This document shows positions 8,049 through 17,227 of a DNA stretch of 64,000 nucleotides, in pieces (position 1 is the stretch's first letter; each line of letters opens with the position of its first letter). The position numbers and the translations under genes were made by a program. The notes beneath the pieces were generated by a model that saw only the letters and a program-made list of their open reading frames with translations, did no database searches and had not been told where the DNA came from. Source of the DNA: Flavobacteriales bacterium. Its GTDB lineage: Bacteria > Bacteroidota > Bacteroidia > Flavobacteriales_D > Parvicellaceae. Location of the stretch: assembly GCA_018401455.1 (NCBI GenBank), contig JAGYKU010000004.1, positions 35,119-99,118 of the forward strand, written 5' to 3'.

Positions 8049-8927
8049 TTATTTTGAAAAACTTTGTTCTATAAAAATAATCATTTCCTTAGCAACATCC
8101 AATTGGGTGTAACCTTCTATTCCCTCAATGCCAGGAGAAGAATTCACTTCTATTACCATTGCTCCGCTATCAGAAATTAACATGTCAACTCCTGCAATAT
8201 CCAACCCTAAGACCTTTGCCGCTAAAATAGCAGTTTCTTCTTGATCCTCTGTCAAAATTACTTTTGAACCTACTCCACCTCGATGAATATTACTTCTAAA
8301 CTCTCCTTCTTGAGCTGTTCTTTGCATCGATGCAATTACTTTGTCTCCTGCTACAATGGCTCTAATATCAGTTCCAGAACTTTCTTTGATAAATTCCTGA
8401 ACCATTACTTTCGCTTCTAATTGTGTGAAAGCATCCAAAACCGTTTTGGCTCCAGATTCTGTTTCTTGCAACAAAACCCCTAAACCATGAGTTCCTTCTA
8501 ATAATTTGATGATTACTGGAGCGCCTCCAACATAGTCTATCAATTGTTTGGAATCATTGCTTGAACTTGAAAAACCTGTTTTTGGAATTTTCACGCCATG
8601 CATACTTAAGACCTGCAAACACTTGAATTTGTTTCTAGAGTTTAACAATGCCTCACTAGCTACAGCAGTTTTCACACCCATTACTTCAAAATGTCTGATT
8701 ACTGTTGAACCATAATAAGTAAGATTAGCTCCTATTCTTGGTATCACATAATCAGGTTTTTCTAATATTTTATCTTCGTAAAATATTTTGGCTTCTCCTC
8801 TTTCTATAACAAGGTTGCAAAGCATGTAATCAATAATGCGAACTTCATGTCCTCTAGAGCGAGCCGCTTCAATAATTCTTCTAGAGGAATACAATGTCTC
8901 ATTTCTAGAAAGCAAATAAATTTTCAT
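8049..8927 (-). CDS. rimK: RimK-type ATP-grasp ligase (S6 glutamate ligase-like)
   Basis: The protein is 292 residues, matching RimK length (~300). It has an N-terminal pre-ATP-grasp domain (MKIYLLSRNETLYSSRRI) and an ATP-grasp core with IIKLLEGTHGLGV (glycine-rich lid), VQEFI, DIRAIVAGDKVIASM and the metal-binding VIEVNSSPGIEGIE. RimK adds glutamate residues to the C-terminus of ribosomal protein S6 and can make poly-alpha-glutamate. It forms an apparent two-gene operon with the downstream hydrolase. RimK paralogues act on other substrates, so the substrate assignment is by family only. Confidence 0.88.
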   Translation of the reverse strand: MKIYLLSRNETLYSSRRIIEAARSRGHEVRIIDYMLCNLVIERGEAKIFYEDKILEKPDYVIPRIGANLTYYGSTVIRHFEVMGVKTAVASEALLNSRNKFKCLQVLSMHGVKIPKTGFSSSSNDSKQLIDYVGGAPVIIKLLEGTHGLGVLLQETESGAKTVLDAFTQLEAKVMVQEFIKESSGTDIRAIVAGDKVIASMQRTAQEGEFRSNIHRGGVGSKVILTEDQEETAILAAKVLGLDIAGVDMLISDSGAMVIEVNSSPGIEGIEGYTQLDVAKEMIIFIEQSFSK

Positions 8928-9284
8928 CTAATAGGATGTGTATTGAAATATAATTTATGCGAATGTACAAGCTATTTGAATATCAAAATAAACTTTTTGA
9001 TGCAATATTGAAAATATTTTAAGTTAAAATATTTTTTTTAACACAAGAACAGAAATAAAAGATATTTTGAAAAAATACTTTCATACAATATATTCTAAGA
9101 CATTTTAACCCAGATTATTCATGAGTTTACGTTGTGAATAGTCAAAATATCAATAGATTTGGGAAGCTCAGAGATTTTTTATGCTCGGAATTGCATCCCT
9201 TATTTTGGGTATGGAAAATTTTGAGCATCACAAAAGGTAGCAGATAGATTGGCTTTGTAATAGAAAACTTGTGAATAATTCAGG
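8928..9284. other. Intergenic region upstream of rimK
   Basis: No gene was found in these 357 bp. It should hold the rimK promoter on the minus strand. ATTATTCAT near 9114 and GTGAATAGT near 9134 form a loose inverted repeat, too weak to call as an insertion-sequence end. Confidence 0.5.
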
Positions 9285-11036
9285 TTAAGAATCTTTTTTG
9301 GGATTCAAAGCCTCAAAAGTTTCTTGATTCATATTATTCAAATCCAAAATAATCAATCCATCTAGGCAATTATTGAATGCTGGATCTAAATTGAAACCGA
9401 TAAACTTTGCGTTTTGCTTTAAATATTTCTTTATTAGAATTGGCAATTTGAAATGATTTGGTTCAATTCCTTCAACAATACTATCTAATTTACTTAAATC
9501 ATTTGCATCAAAATCATCAATATTCACATCAGGATTTTTGATAACATATCTAAACTTTTTTCTTGACTTTACATATTTCGCGTTATCGTTGTCGAAATAA
9601 TTTGCTTTTAGATATTTAACAATCAAAGACTTTGAAACATTACTATATTCATTACTTATACTCACAGGTCCTACAAGATATCTGTATGATTTATTGCTCA
9701 TTAAGTAAAAAAGAATTCCTTTCCACAATAAAAACAAACTTTGAGGGTGTTTTTGATAGGCAGGCTGAACAAAAGAACGTCCCAACTCCAAAGATTGAGA
9801 CAATATATCATTGAAAGGTTTTTTCCATCTGAATAAACTATGAATATAAAAACCAGTTTTTTGGTAACTTTTCAAAATTGAATTTCCATCTCCAAGTCTA
9901 TAGGCGCCTACAATTTGTAAATTATCTTTATCCCAAATAAACATATGGTGATAATACAAATCATATTCGTCCAAATCTTTTGACAAGCCTGTGCCCTCTC
10001 CTACCGCTCTAAAAGTGATTTCTCTCAACTTACCGATTTCGTCCATTATGATACCTAAATCTTCTGCTTTGGCACAATAAACTTGAAATTTTCCACTTTC
10101 AAAGAGCAATTTATCTTTTTCAAGTCTTGTTATTTCTAAATTTACAATCTCAGGATGTTCAAGAGGTTCGATTTCTTGTTTTACTCCAATTCTTTTGGGG
10201 AACTTAATATTGCTGTAGAACTTTTTATGTTCCAAATCCAAACCAAGCGCATAGGTTTTGGTTCTTAAATATTTTGAAAACTTATCTACTTTATCAAACG
10301 ATTTTTGTTCCGACACTTTGATTGGTTTTCCAATAATCACTTTTATTTTTTTGTTCTTTTTATTGGTAAATTCAGAAGGTAATTTTGCTGTTTGTAACAA
10401 AGGATGAATCGCTGAAAGGCTATAAAAAAATGCACTATTCAAACCTTCAAAATAAATAGGAACAATTGGTTTTTCTGCTTTTTTCAACATCCTCACAACC
10501 GTTTTGCTCCAGGGTTTGTCTGTAATTTTTCTTTTATCGCTGTGCCAACTAGAAACTTCGCCAGCAGGAAAAAATCCTACAGGAACATTTTCGTTCAACA
10601 GTTTCATAGCTTTTCGCATACCCGCCAAACTACTTTTATCAGAAATATCTTGCATTGGATTAACAGGAATCAACACTTCAGAAAGTGGTGTAATTCTTTG
10701 CAAAATATGATTTGCCATCAAGTGAAAATCTGGTCTTTTCTTTAGAATTAGATACAAAAGTACAATTCCATCAATTCCACCAAAAGGGTGATTAGAAATC
10801 GTGGCAAATCCATTTTCTAGAGGAATGTTATTCAAACTTTTTTCATCTACAACTACCTCAATATTTAGGTTTTCTAACAATTGAGAAACATACTCGAATG
10901 GAGACTGGTGAGGAACACTAGCGTATATTTTATTGATTTCGTCTAATTTTAAAGCTTTGAAAGTTAAATTTGCTATTTGTTTCTGCTTGATTCCAGAAGC
11001 ACTTTTGAAGGCTTCAACAGTAATTAATTCTTCCAT
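9285..11036 (-). CDS. olsF: Bifunctional acyltransferase for ornithine/aminolipid synthesis
   Basis: The 583-residue protein fuses two acyltransferases. The N-terminal half is PlsC-like, with SNHPFGGIDG at residues 81-90 (catalytic His83/Asp89) and FFPAGEVSS further on. The C-terminal half (from about 290) is a GNAT-fold hemolysin/OlsB-type domain with ITFRAVGEGTG, DLYYHHMFIWD and YLVGPVSISNEY. This order matches OlsF, described in Flavobacterium johnsoniae and Serratia, in which the C-terminal domain N-acylates ornithine with a 3-hydroxyacyl group and the N-terminal domain adds the second acyl chain. It lies 12 bp after an LpxH-like phosphoesterase gene. Glycine rather than ornithine could be the head group. 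Confidence 0.82.
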   Translation of the reverse strand: MEELITVEAFKSASGIKQKQIANLTFKALKLDEINKIYASVPHQSPFEYVSQLLENLNIEVVVDEKSLNNIPLENGFATISNHPFGGIDGIVLLYLILKKRPDFHLMANHILQRITPLSEVLIPVNPMQDISDKSSLAGMRKAMKLLNENVPVGFFPAGEVSSWHSDKRKITDKPWSKTVVRMLKKAEKPIVPIYFEGLNSAFFYSLSAIHPLLQTAKLPSEFTNKKNKKIKVIIGKPIKVSEQKSFDKVDKFSKYLRTKTYALGLDLEHKKFYSNIKFPKRIGVKQEIEPLEHPEIVNLEITRLEKDKLLFESGKFQVYCAKAEDLGIIMDEIGKLREITFRAVGEGTGLSKDLDEYDLYYHHMFIWDKDNLQIVGAYRLGDGNSILKSYQKTGFYIHSLFRWKKPFNDILSQSLELGRSFVQPAYQKHPQSLFLLWKGILFYLMSNKSYRYLVGPVSISNEYSNVSKSLIVKYLKANYFDNDNAKYVKSRKKFRYVIKNPDVNIDDFDANDLSKLDSIVEGIEPNHFKLPILIKKYLKQNAKFIGFNLDPAFNNCLDGLIILDLNNMNQETFEALNPKKDS

Positions 11037-11048
11037 AAGTAAAGTTTT

Positions 11049-11900
11049 TTAATTTACAGAAATATTCTCTTGGTTTATTCCCATTTCAATTAGCAATTCT
11101 GTAAATAGAATTTTATTAGAAACTTGTTTTTTGGGAATTACCGTCTTTTTCATTGATGCAACATTATCATAATAGTGAAAAATTGACCATTTGCCTTCAT
11201 TGTATTCCAAAGAAGTAAGATTTTCTATCCAATCTCCACTATTCAAATACTGTACGCTTCCGTGATTGTTTTTTACTTTTCTAAATTCTGGTTGGTGAAT
11301 ATGTCCACAAACTACAAAATCATAACCTTGATCTATGGCAATATCAGCAGCTGTTTGTTCAAAATTATTAATGAATTTCACCGCACTTTTTACGCTATTT
11401 TTAATTTTCTTAGAAAGAGAAATCTTACCTTTTCCTAATTTTACGGAAAAGAAATTAATTACAGAATTCAACATTATCAATAAGTCATATCCTTTGCCAC
11501 CAAGTTTTGCTAGCCATTTGGAATGTTTCATGGTCACATCAAATACATCACCATGAAAAAACCATGCTTTTTTACCATCTTCAAGAGTCAAGACTAATTT
11601 GTTTTGAAGTTTAAAGTTATTGAACTCTAAACCGACAAACTTTCTAAACATTTCATCGTGATTCCCTGTAAGATAATGCACTTCTTTACCAGATGATATC
11701 CACATCATCAAATGTTTGATGACCGCTGTATGGGAAGCAGGCCAATACCTTTTGCTAAATTGCCAAATATCCACAATATCACCATTTAGGATGACTTTTT
11801 TGGGATTTACAGATTGAAGGTAAGTGAGTAATTCTTCTGCTTGACAACCATAAGTTCCAAGATGAATGTCGGAGATAACCAGAATATCAATATTTCTCAT
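11049..11900 (-). CDS. LpxH-like calcineurin-type phosphoesterase
   Basis: This 283-residue metallophosphoesterase shows the whole set of metal-binding motifs: SDIHLG (residues 10-15), NGDIVD (39-44), GNHDE (79-83), a central HGDVFD and CGHIHQPEF near residue 200. It resembles UDP-2,3-diacylglucosamine hydrolase LpxH of lipid A synthesis, which acts at the inner face of the cytoplasmic membrane. Bacteroidota often carry several LpxH-like paralogues, so identity with the lipid A enzyme is not certain. It is the first gene of a two-gene operon with olsF, which argues for a lipid substrate. Confidence 0.8.
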   Translation of the reverse strand: MRNIDILVISDIHLGTYGCQAEELLTYLQSVNPKKVILNGDIVDIWQFSKRYWPASHTAVIKHLMMWISSGKEVHYLTGNHDEMFRKFVGLEFNNFKLQNKLVLTLEDGKKAWFFHGDVFDVTMKHSKWLAKLGGKGYDLLIMLNSVINFFSVKLGKGKISLSKKIKNSVKSAVKFINNFEQTAADIAIDQGYDFVVCGHIHQPEFRKVKNNHGSVQYLNSGDWIENLTSLEYNEGKWSIFHYYDNVASMKKTVIPKKQVSNKILFTELLIEMGINQENISVN

Positions 11901-12163
11901 GATTAGTTTTCTGCAAAACTATAGCATTAATGTATTCTAATTATGACGTGATTGTTATTTATAAATAAAATATTCAACACATTATTTAACAGAATATTAA
12001 GTAGCCAAAACATTTTTTCTAAAAAAATTAATATTGTATTTACTAAAGAATACAAATTAAATAAAAATTAAATGTATATCCTTTTATACCAGTAAACAAA
12101 TTTAACCAACATTAAGACTTTTATAATAAGACTCAAAATAGTTTAAAACAAAAAGCCAAGGTA
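11901..12163. other. AT-rich intergenic region
   Basis: This stretch contains no convincing ORF. It should include the minus-strand promoter of the LpxH-like gene and, if the RNA at 12164 is real, a plus-strand promoter near 12100-12150. Confidence 0.4.
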
Positions 12164-12308
12164 AGGTCAGTGGGTTTCGTATATTTTACATTGAATTTAA
12201 AAAAATCGATTGTAAAATAGAAAGTTGTATCGAGACCAACATGAAAAGAGCCAAACTCCCCTCGCTTCTCGAAACAGTTCACCAGTTGGCGCACCAATCG
12301 AAAGACCT
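12164..12308 (+). ncRNA. Candidate structured RNA upstream of rpoD
   Basis: An island of higher GC in very AT-rich DNA has nested pairings. AGGTC (12164-12168) pairs with GACCT (12304-12308), GGTTTCG (12173-12179) with CGAGACC (12231-12237), TATTTTACA (12182-12190) with TGTAAAATA (12211-12219), and TTGG (12286-12289) with CCAA (12294-12297). A T-rich tract follows (about 12315-12335). A 53-codon ORF at 12241 overlaps but looks non-coding. It matches no RNA family I can name: signatures of tmRNA, RNase P and SRP RNA are absent. A 6S-like or lineage-specific RNA is possible. Confidence 0.3.
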
Positions 12309-12589
12309 AGCGTATTTAGTTTTATTTATTTTTTTCTTAGGAAATAGCTTGACGTATTCTAAAACATTTAAATATAATTTTAAAAACCATTACTGGTAAC
12401 TTTGCGGGGAATCATAAACAAAATTTAAAAAATCAAGATTAATACAATATAATTAAAAAAAACAAAGATACCTTTTATAAAAGTTTACATCAATTCATCC
12501 CTAAGAGTTAAAAAAAACAGAATCAAACTCTATAAACAAACAACTCCATAAAAAAGTTTAAGAAAACATAAATTATTTTTAACTTTCAC

Positions 12590-12621
12590 TTGACTTGCAT
12601 TAAACTTTTACAGTACCTTTG
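12590..12621 (+). promoter_or_regulatory. rpoD promoter, Bacteroidota type
   Basis: TACCTTTG at 12614-12621 is a full -7 box. Two TTG triplets (12590-12592 and 12595-12597) are candidate -33 elements at spacings of 21 and 16 bp. The box lies 60 bp before the rpoD ATG. Confidence 0.65.
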
Positions 12622-12680
12622 CCTCCTCATTAACAAAAATGAGTTTCATTAACATTAGAATTATTCACTAAAACCGGCAA

Positions 12681-13544
12681 ATGAGACAACTTAAGATTAC
12701 CAAGTCGATTACTAACAGAGAAAGTCAATCTCTAGACAAGTACTTACAAGAAATAGGAAGAGAGGAATTAATCACCGCAGAGCAAGAAGTAGAACTCGCT
12801 CAAAGAATCAAGCAAGGAGATCAAATAGCTCTTGAGAAATTGACAAAGGCAAACTTAAGATTTGTGGTTTCTGTTGCAAAACAATACCAAAACCAAGGTT
12901 TAACATTACCAGATTTAATCAACGAAGGAAACTTAGGTTTGATTAAAGCGGCACAAAGATTTGACGAAACTAGAGGATTTAAATTTATTTCTTACGCTGT
13001 ATGGTGGATTCGTCAGTCTATCCTTCAAGCTTTAGCTGAACAATCAAGAATTGTGAGATTGCCTTTGAATCAAGTAGGTTCATTAAATAAAATCAACAAA
13101 GCATTCTCTAGATTAGAGCAAGAATTCGAAAGAGCACCAAGCGCTGAAGAATTAGCTCAAGCTTTGGATTTGCCAGAAGATAAAATTAAAGATACTATAA
13201 AAGTAAGTGGAAGACACATTTCTGTGGATGCTCCTTTCGTTGATGGTGAAGACAATTCACTTTTAGATGTACTTGTAAATGGAGATTCTCCAAAAGCAGA
13301 TAGAGAATTGATGCAAGAATCACTTCAAAAAGAAATTGAAAGATCATTATCTACACTTACAGAAAGAGAAAGAGATGTGATTAGACTTTTCTTCGGAATA
13401 GGAATGCAACACGGATTGACACTAGAAGAAATCGGAGGAAAATTCGACCTTACTAGAGAAAGAGTTAGACAAATTAAAGAGAAAGCAATTAGGAGGTTGA
13501 GACATACTTCTAGAAGCAAATTGCTTAAATCATATTTAGGATAA
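12681..13544 (+). CDS. rpoD: Primary sigma-70 factor
   Basis: This 287-residue sigma factor lacks region 1.1, as is typical for the Bacteroidota housekeeping factor. Region 1.2 starts at about residue 17 ([14 protein letters not shown]). Region 2 includes [16 protein letters not shown] and the -10-recognition helix [16 protein letters not shown]. Region 3 follows, and region 4 holds [20 protein letters not shown] (residues ~249-268), which contacts the -33 element. It directs transcription from the TTTG/TAnnTTTG promoters seen throughout this window. Single gene with its own promoter and terminator. Confidence 0.96.
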   Translation: MRQLKITKSITNRESQSLDKYLQEIGREELITAEQEVELAQRIKQGDQIALEKLTKANLRFVVSVAKQYQNQGLTLPDLINEGNLGLIKAAQRFDETRGFKFISYAVWWIRQSILQALAEQSRIVRLPLNQVGSLNKINKAFSRLEQEFERAPSAEELAQALDLPEDKIKDTIKVSGRHISVDAPFVDGEDNSLLDVLVNGDSPKADRELMQESLQKEIERSLSTLTERERDVIRLFFGIGMQHGLTLEEIGGKFDLTRERVRQIKEKAIRRLRHTSRSKLLKSYLG

Positions 13545-13551
13545 ATTTTAT

Positions 13552-13588
13552 AAAGGGTTGAAAATTAATTTTTTGACCCTTTTTTTTA
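13552..13588 (+). terminator. Terminator of rpoD
   Basis: AAAGGGTTGAAAA and TTTTTTGACCCTTT form a stem of about ten pairs (two G-T) followed by eight T residues. Confidence 0.8.
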
Positions 13589-13629
13589 GTGTAATTTTTT
13601 AATTATTTTATACATAACACAAAACCATA

Positions 13630-15090
13630 ATGGAAGCAACATTATCTAAAAATTTTTATGAAACAGGTCTAAATGATTACATTAGACAAGAAAGAGCAGC
13701 AGTTGATTTGATCAACTCAGTAGGGACATTAATGTACGAAAACGGTGTTGAACTTGTTTTGTTCAGAAATCACTTAGTAAACGTAACCATCTCAGAAGTA
13801 ATCAACTTAATTGGTTATGCAAAAGATGTGGTAAAAAAACCAATCGATTTATTTACAGCAGCAGAAATTGCTAAAGCAATGTTAAATTTAGATTTAGCAC
13901 CTTCAAAAATCGACATTGGTAAATTAACAAAAGATTACACTGATGAAAAAAGTTCATTCGAATCAATCAATGATTTTTTGAACAACAAATTAGCTAATTT
14001 TATTGGACAAGACAAACATACATTCAATCCTAAAGATGTTGTGCTTTATGGATTTGGACGTATTGGTAGATTAGTTGTAAGAGAATTAATTACACAAGCA
14101 GGAAAAGGACAACAATTGCGTTTGAAAGCTGTAGTCCTGAGAAAAGTAACCAATGATGAATTAGTAAAAAGAGCCGCTTTATTGAGCAACGACTCCGTAC
14201 ACGGAGCATTCAAAGGTTCGGTTGTAGTAGATACTGAAAACAAAGCCATTGTAGTAAATGGACAATCTATTTTATTTATAGAAGCTGCTAATCCAGAAGA
14301 TACAGATTACACACAATATGGAATTGAAGATGCTTTATTGATTGATAGCACAGGTGTTTTTGCAGACAGAACTTCTTTAAGCAGACACTTAAAATCAAAA
14401 GGAATTGCAAAAGTATTGCTTACTGCTCCAGGAAAAGAAATTCCAAATGTAGTATATGGTATCAATCACAAAGATTTGGACTTGGAAAATGAAACTATTT
14501 TTTCAGCAGCTTCTTGTACAACCAATTGTATTTCTCCAATTCTAAAAGTTATCGAAGATAATTTAACAATAGAAAAAGGACATATTGAAACAGTGCATGC
14601 TTACACTAACGATCAAAACCTTTTGGATAACTTTCATAAAAAACCAAGAAGAGGAAGATCTGCAGCGATTAATATGGTCATCACTTCTACAGGTGCTGGA
14701 AATGCAGTTACAAAAGTAATACCTTCACTAAATGGTAAACTTACAGCAAATGCGGTAAGAGTACCCACTCCTAATGGTTCATTGGCTATAATGAGTATGA
14801 ATGTTGCCAAAAAAACTACACTAGCCGAAGTAAATGGGATGATTAGAAAAGCGGCTTTGGAAGGAGAATTAGTAAATCAAATCAATTATCAAATCAATGA
14901 AGAATTAGTTTCTAACGACATCATTGGAAATACATGTGCTTCTGTTTTTGACAGCAATGCAACAATTGTTTCAAATGACGGTAAAAATGTGGTTTTATAC
15001 TCTTGGTATGACAATGAATTTGGATATACCAAACAAGTGATAAGATTAGCTAAACACATTGCTAAAGTGAGAAGATTAATTTATTATTAA
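13630..15090 (+). CDS. Glyceraldehyde-3-phosphate dehydrogenase, long form
   Basis: At 486 residues this is about 150 longer than canonical GAPDH (~335). Residues 1-135 are an extra N-terminal helical domain; the NAD-binding domain then begins at YGFGRIGRLVVREL (about residue 138). The catalytic cysteine is in SAASCTTNC (Cys296), and the substrate-binding region HAYTNDQNLLDNFHKKPRRGR is present in two visible parts. The enzyme converts glyceraldehyde-3-phosphate to 1,3-bisphosphoglycerate with NAD(P). The long form is common in Flavobacteriia, often beside a short gapA, and may serve gluconeogenesis. That role is inference. It is monocistronic with a terminator. Confidence 0.92.
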   Translation: MEATLSKNFYETGLNDYIRQERAAVDLINSVGTLMYENGVELVLFRNHLVNVTISEVINLIGYAKDVVKKPIDLFTAAEIAKAMLNLDLAPSKIDIGKLTKDYTDEKSSFESINDFLNNKLANFIGQDKHTFNPKDVVLYGFGRIGRLVVRELITQAGKGQQLRLKAVVLRKVTNDELVKRAALLSNDSVHGAFKGSVVVDTENKAIVVNGQSILFIEAANPEDTDYTQYGIEDALLIDSTGVFADRTSLSRHLKSKGIAKVLLTAPGKEIPNVVYGINHKDLDLENETIFSAASCTTNCISPILKVIEDNLTIEKGHIETVHAYTNDQNLLDNFHKKPRRGRSAAINMVITSTGAGNAVTKVIPSLNGKLTANAVRVPTPNGSLAIMSMNVAKKTTLAEVNGMIRKAALEGELVNQINYQINEELVSNDIIGNTCASVFDSNATIVSNDGKNVVLYSWYDNEFGYTKQVIRLAKHIAKVRRLIYY

Positions 15091-15112
15091 TCATAGTTTA
15101 TCATCAAAATTG

Positions 15113-15147
15113 AAAAAGTCATACTATTTAGTGTGACTTTTTTTTTG
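15113..15147 (+). terminator. Terminator of the GAPDH gene
   Basis: AAAAAGTCATAC (15113-15124) pairs with GTGTGACTTTTT (15131-15142), one G-T pair, followed by a T run. Confidence 0.85.
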
Positions 15148-15211
15148 ATTTTGTCATTTTTAAAGAAATATTATTTAAATTCGAAACGTAAAACTTAAAA
15201 ACTCAAAAAAA

Positions 15212-15877
15212 ATGGCATTTTTCAAAAGAATAAAAGACATTTTCAGATCAAATGTAAATGACGCTTTAGACAAAGCAGAAGATCCTGAAAAAATGATTAA
15301 ATTGATGGTAGTTGATATGAAAGAGTCTATTACTCAATCAACAGCTGCATTAGCAAAAGCGATGGCGCATACCAAACAAATGGAAAAGAAAAGAGATTTC
15401 CATAAAGCACAATCAGAAGACTGGCAAAATAAAGCAATGGCTGCTTTGAAATCTGGAAATGAAGAATTAGCAAAGAAAGCTTTAGCAAAGAAAGCAACTG
15501 AAGATCAAAACTTTCAACAGTATGACAATATGTTTAATCAAGCCAATACAACTACCGAAAACTTGAAAGGACAATTAGATAAATTGAAACAAAAATATGA
15601 CGAAGCAAAAGCCAAAGAATCTATGTTGATTGCTAGATCTCAAAACGCTAAAGCTCAAGCCGACATCGCTAAGAATGTTGGAGGATTTAACGATAATGCA
15701 TTTGCTAATTTTGATAAATTCGAATCTAAAATTCTTGAAAAAGAATCTGAAGCTGAAGCATACACAAGTATGAATGCTGCAAGCATTGAATTGGAGAATG
15801 AGTTTGCCGAATTGGAAACTAACAATGCTGTGGATTCAGAATTAGAAAAATTAAAAGAAATGATGAACAAAGGTTAA
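15212..15877 (+). CDS. PspA/IM30 family membrane-stress protein
   Basis: This 221-residue protein is predicted to be almost wholly helical coiled coil, as in PspA/Vipp1. It opens with the amphipathic helix MAFFKRIKDIFRSNVNDALD and the family motif DPEKMIKLMVVDMKESI. PspA-type ESCRT-III-like proteins bind stressed inner membranes and limit proton leakage. There is no PspF or PspB/C nearby; instead the next genes encode a YbjN-like protein and a GIDE-domain membrane protein, a Bacteroidota arrangement. The intervals of 47 and 29 bp suggest co-transcription. Confidence 0.92.
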   Translation: MAFFKRIKDIFRSNVNDALDKAEDPEKMIKLMVVDMKESITQSTAALAKAMAHTKQMEKKRDFHKAQSEDWQNKAMAALKSGNEELAKKALAKKATEDQNFQQYDNMFNQANTTTENLKGQLDKLKQKYDEAKAKESMLIARSQNAKAQADIAKNVGGFNDNAFANFDKFESKILEKESEAEAYTSMNAASIELENEFAELETNNAVDSELEKLKEMMNKG

Positions 15878-15924
15878 TCTTTGATTCATTCCTATTAGAT
15901 TATAAATATTAAAAAAATAAAGTC

Positions 15925-16368
15925 ATGCCTAAATTTCAAAAATTAATACCTGGTGAAAATCAAGAATTAACCAACGCTACTTACAAAAAAGTAGAAGGTT
16001 ATATAAGTCAATTGTTCCATGATGACGAAATCATAAAATTAGACGATATGTTTTCATTTTCTTTTGGAACTGTATCAGTAAACATCCTAATTAGACCATG
16101 GCATACAGAAGATGTTTTGGTAGATGTATTTTCTTACATAGCAGAAGATGTTGAGCTTTCTAAAGAAGAACTAGATGAATTATTGAGATTGAATGCTACT
16201 ATTCCTTTTGGAAGTTTTGGAATTTCTATGGAAAATTCAGTAAAATTCTCATATACGCTAGCAGGAAGAAACTTAGACTTCAATGAATTTAGCTTGCTGT
16301 TCAAATATTGCGCTTCTATTGCGTATCAGTATGATGAAAAATTTGTCGTGGATACTTTTGAATCATAA
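15925..16368 (+). CDS. YbjN/chaperone-fold protein beside PspA
   Basis: This 147-residue cytosolic protein has alternating beta strands and a DELLRLNATIPFGSFGI segment that resembles the YbjN/type III secretion chaperone-like fold (DELLxLNxxxxxGxFxI). Proteins of this fold are repeatedly found next to pspA, probably as adaptors or stabilisers, though the mechanism is not known. The assignment is by pattern rather than catalytic residues, since the family has none. Confidence 0.65.
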   Translation: MPKFQKLIPGENQELTNATYKKVEGYISQLFHDDEIIKLDDMFSFSFGTVSVNILIRPWHTEDVLVDVFSYIAEDVELSKEELDELLRLNATIPFGSFGISMENSVKFSYTLAGRNLDFNEFSLLFKYCASIAYQYDEKFVVDTFES

Positions 16369-16397
16369 AATTTAATTACAATAAATTTTTATAAATT

Positions 16398-17174
16398 ATG
16401 TGGGTTTTTGGAGTTATTTTAATTGCTGCTGAGTTGGATTATTTTTCTATAAAAAGAAGCCTAGATGATAAGTTGATGAATCTTAAATATTTTGATTTAA
16501 CAGACATCAAAAGTGTTTTGGATACTTGTCTTGGAATATCCAAAGATTTAGGAACAGGTCATTTTTCACAAATGGTAAAAGTAAAAGCTAAAGCTTTTTC
16601 TGACAATCCTATAAATGGGGTTTTCAGTAAAACACCTTGCGTTTATTACGAAGCCTGTAACTCATGAATTTGAAAAATTAGTTGAGGTAAAAGATAACAA
16701 CAATAAAACATCTTTCAAGTGGGTAAAACTTCTGAGAATCTTGGCAACACCAAAGAAGGTGGTAAGTTCTTAGTCGATGACAACTCCGAAAAAGTTTTAA
16801 TAGATATCGAAGGAGCAGATTTGACTATTAAAAAAGTAATTAATAGATACGTTCCTTCAAATTCTATGGTAACTTTTGATTTTGCTACATTCAATCCTGT
16901 AATGTCTAGAGAGAGAAAATCGCTTGGATATACCGAAAATGAAAGTAGTATTTCTGTTGGTACTGAATTATTTATTGTTGGTGAATTCCATGATAGAAAT
17001 GGAACTCCAACAATTACAAAACCTCAAAACAAAGAAAATCCTTTTGTAGTTTCTATTCACTCTGAAGAAAAGGTGCTTTCAAACCTAGAATCAAAATCTA
17101 AAAACACATTATATGCATCAATTGCCTGTATGGTAATTGGTGCTATTTTAATTGTAGTGGGATTTGTACAATAA
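16398..17174 (+). pseudogene. GIDE-domain membrane protein with two compensating frameshifts
   Basis: Residues from 16398 begin with a membrane segment (VFGVILIAAEL) and reach KAFSDNPINGVFSKTPCVYYEA, the GIDE (E3 ubiquitin ligase-like) domain motif. At about 16650 the frame is lost by one extra base. The sequence VTHEFEKLVEVKDNNNKTSF continues in another frame to about 16722, where one missing base in an A run restores the first frame. The rest (TSENLGNTKEGGKFLVDDNS onward) ends in a C-terminal transmembrane helix. Either two sequencing indels or a damaged gene. Bacterial GIDE proteins lack ubiquitin; their role here is likely envelope-related. Confidence 0.7.
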
Positions 17175-17227
17175 ATTCGTTTATATCTAACAAATAAATG
17201 ATAATTTTGTCCTAAATCTAACCAGCA

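Noticed and set aside
9110..9160. Possible insertion-sequence end upstream of rimK
   Set aside because: Only a loose inverted repeat is visible, with no transposase fragment or target duplication.
12241..12402. 53-codon ORF in the rpoD upstream region
   Set aside because: The peptide shows no signal, motif or sensible codon pattern, and the 5' part coincides with the GC-richer, self-pairing island, which is better explained as a structured RNA.
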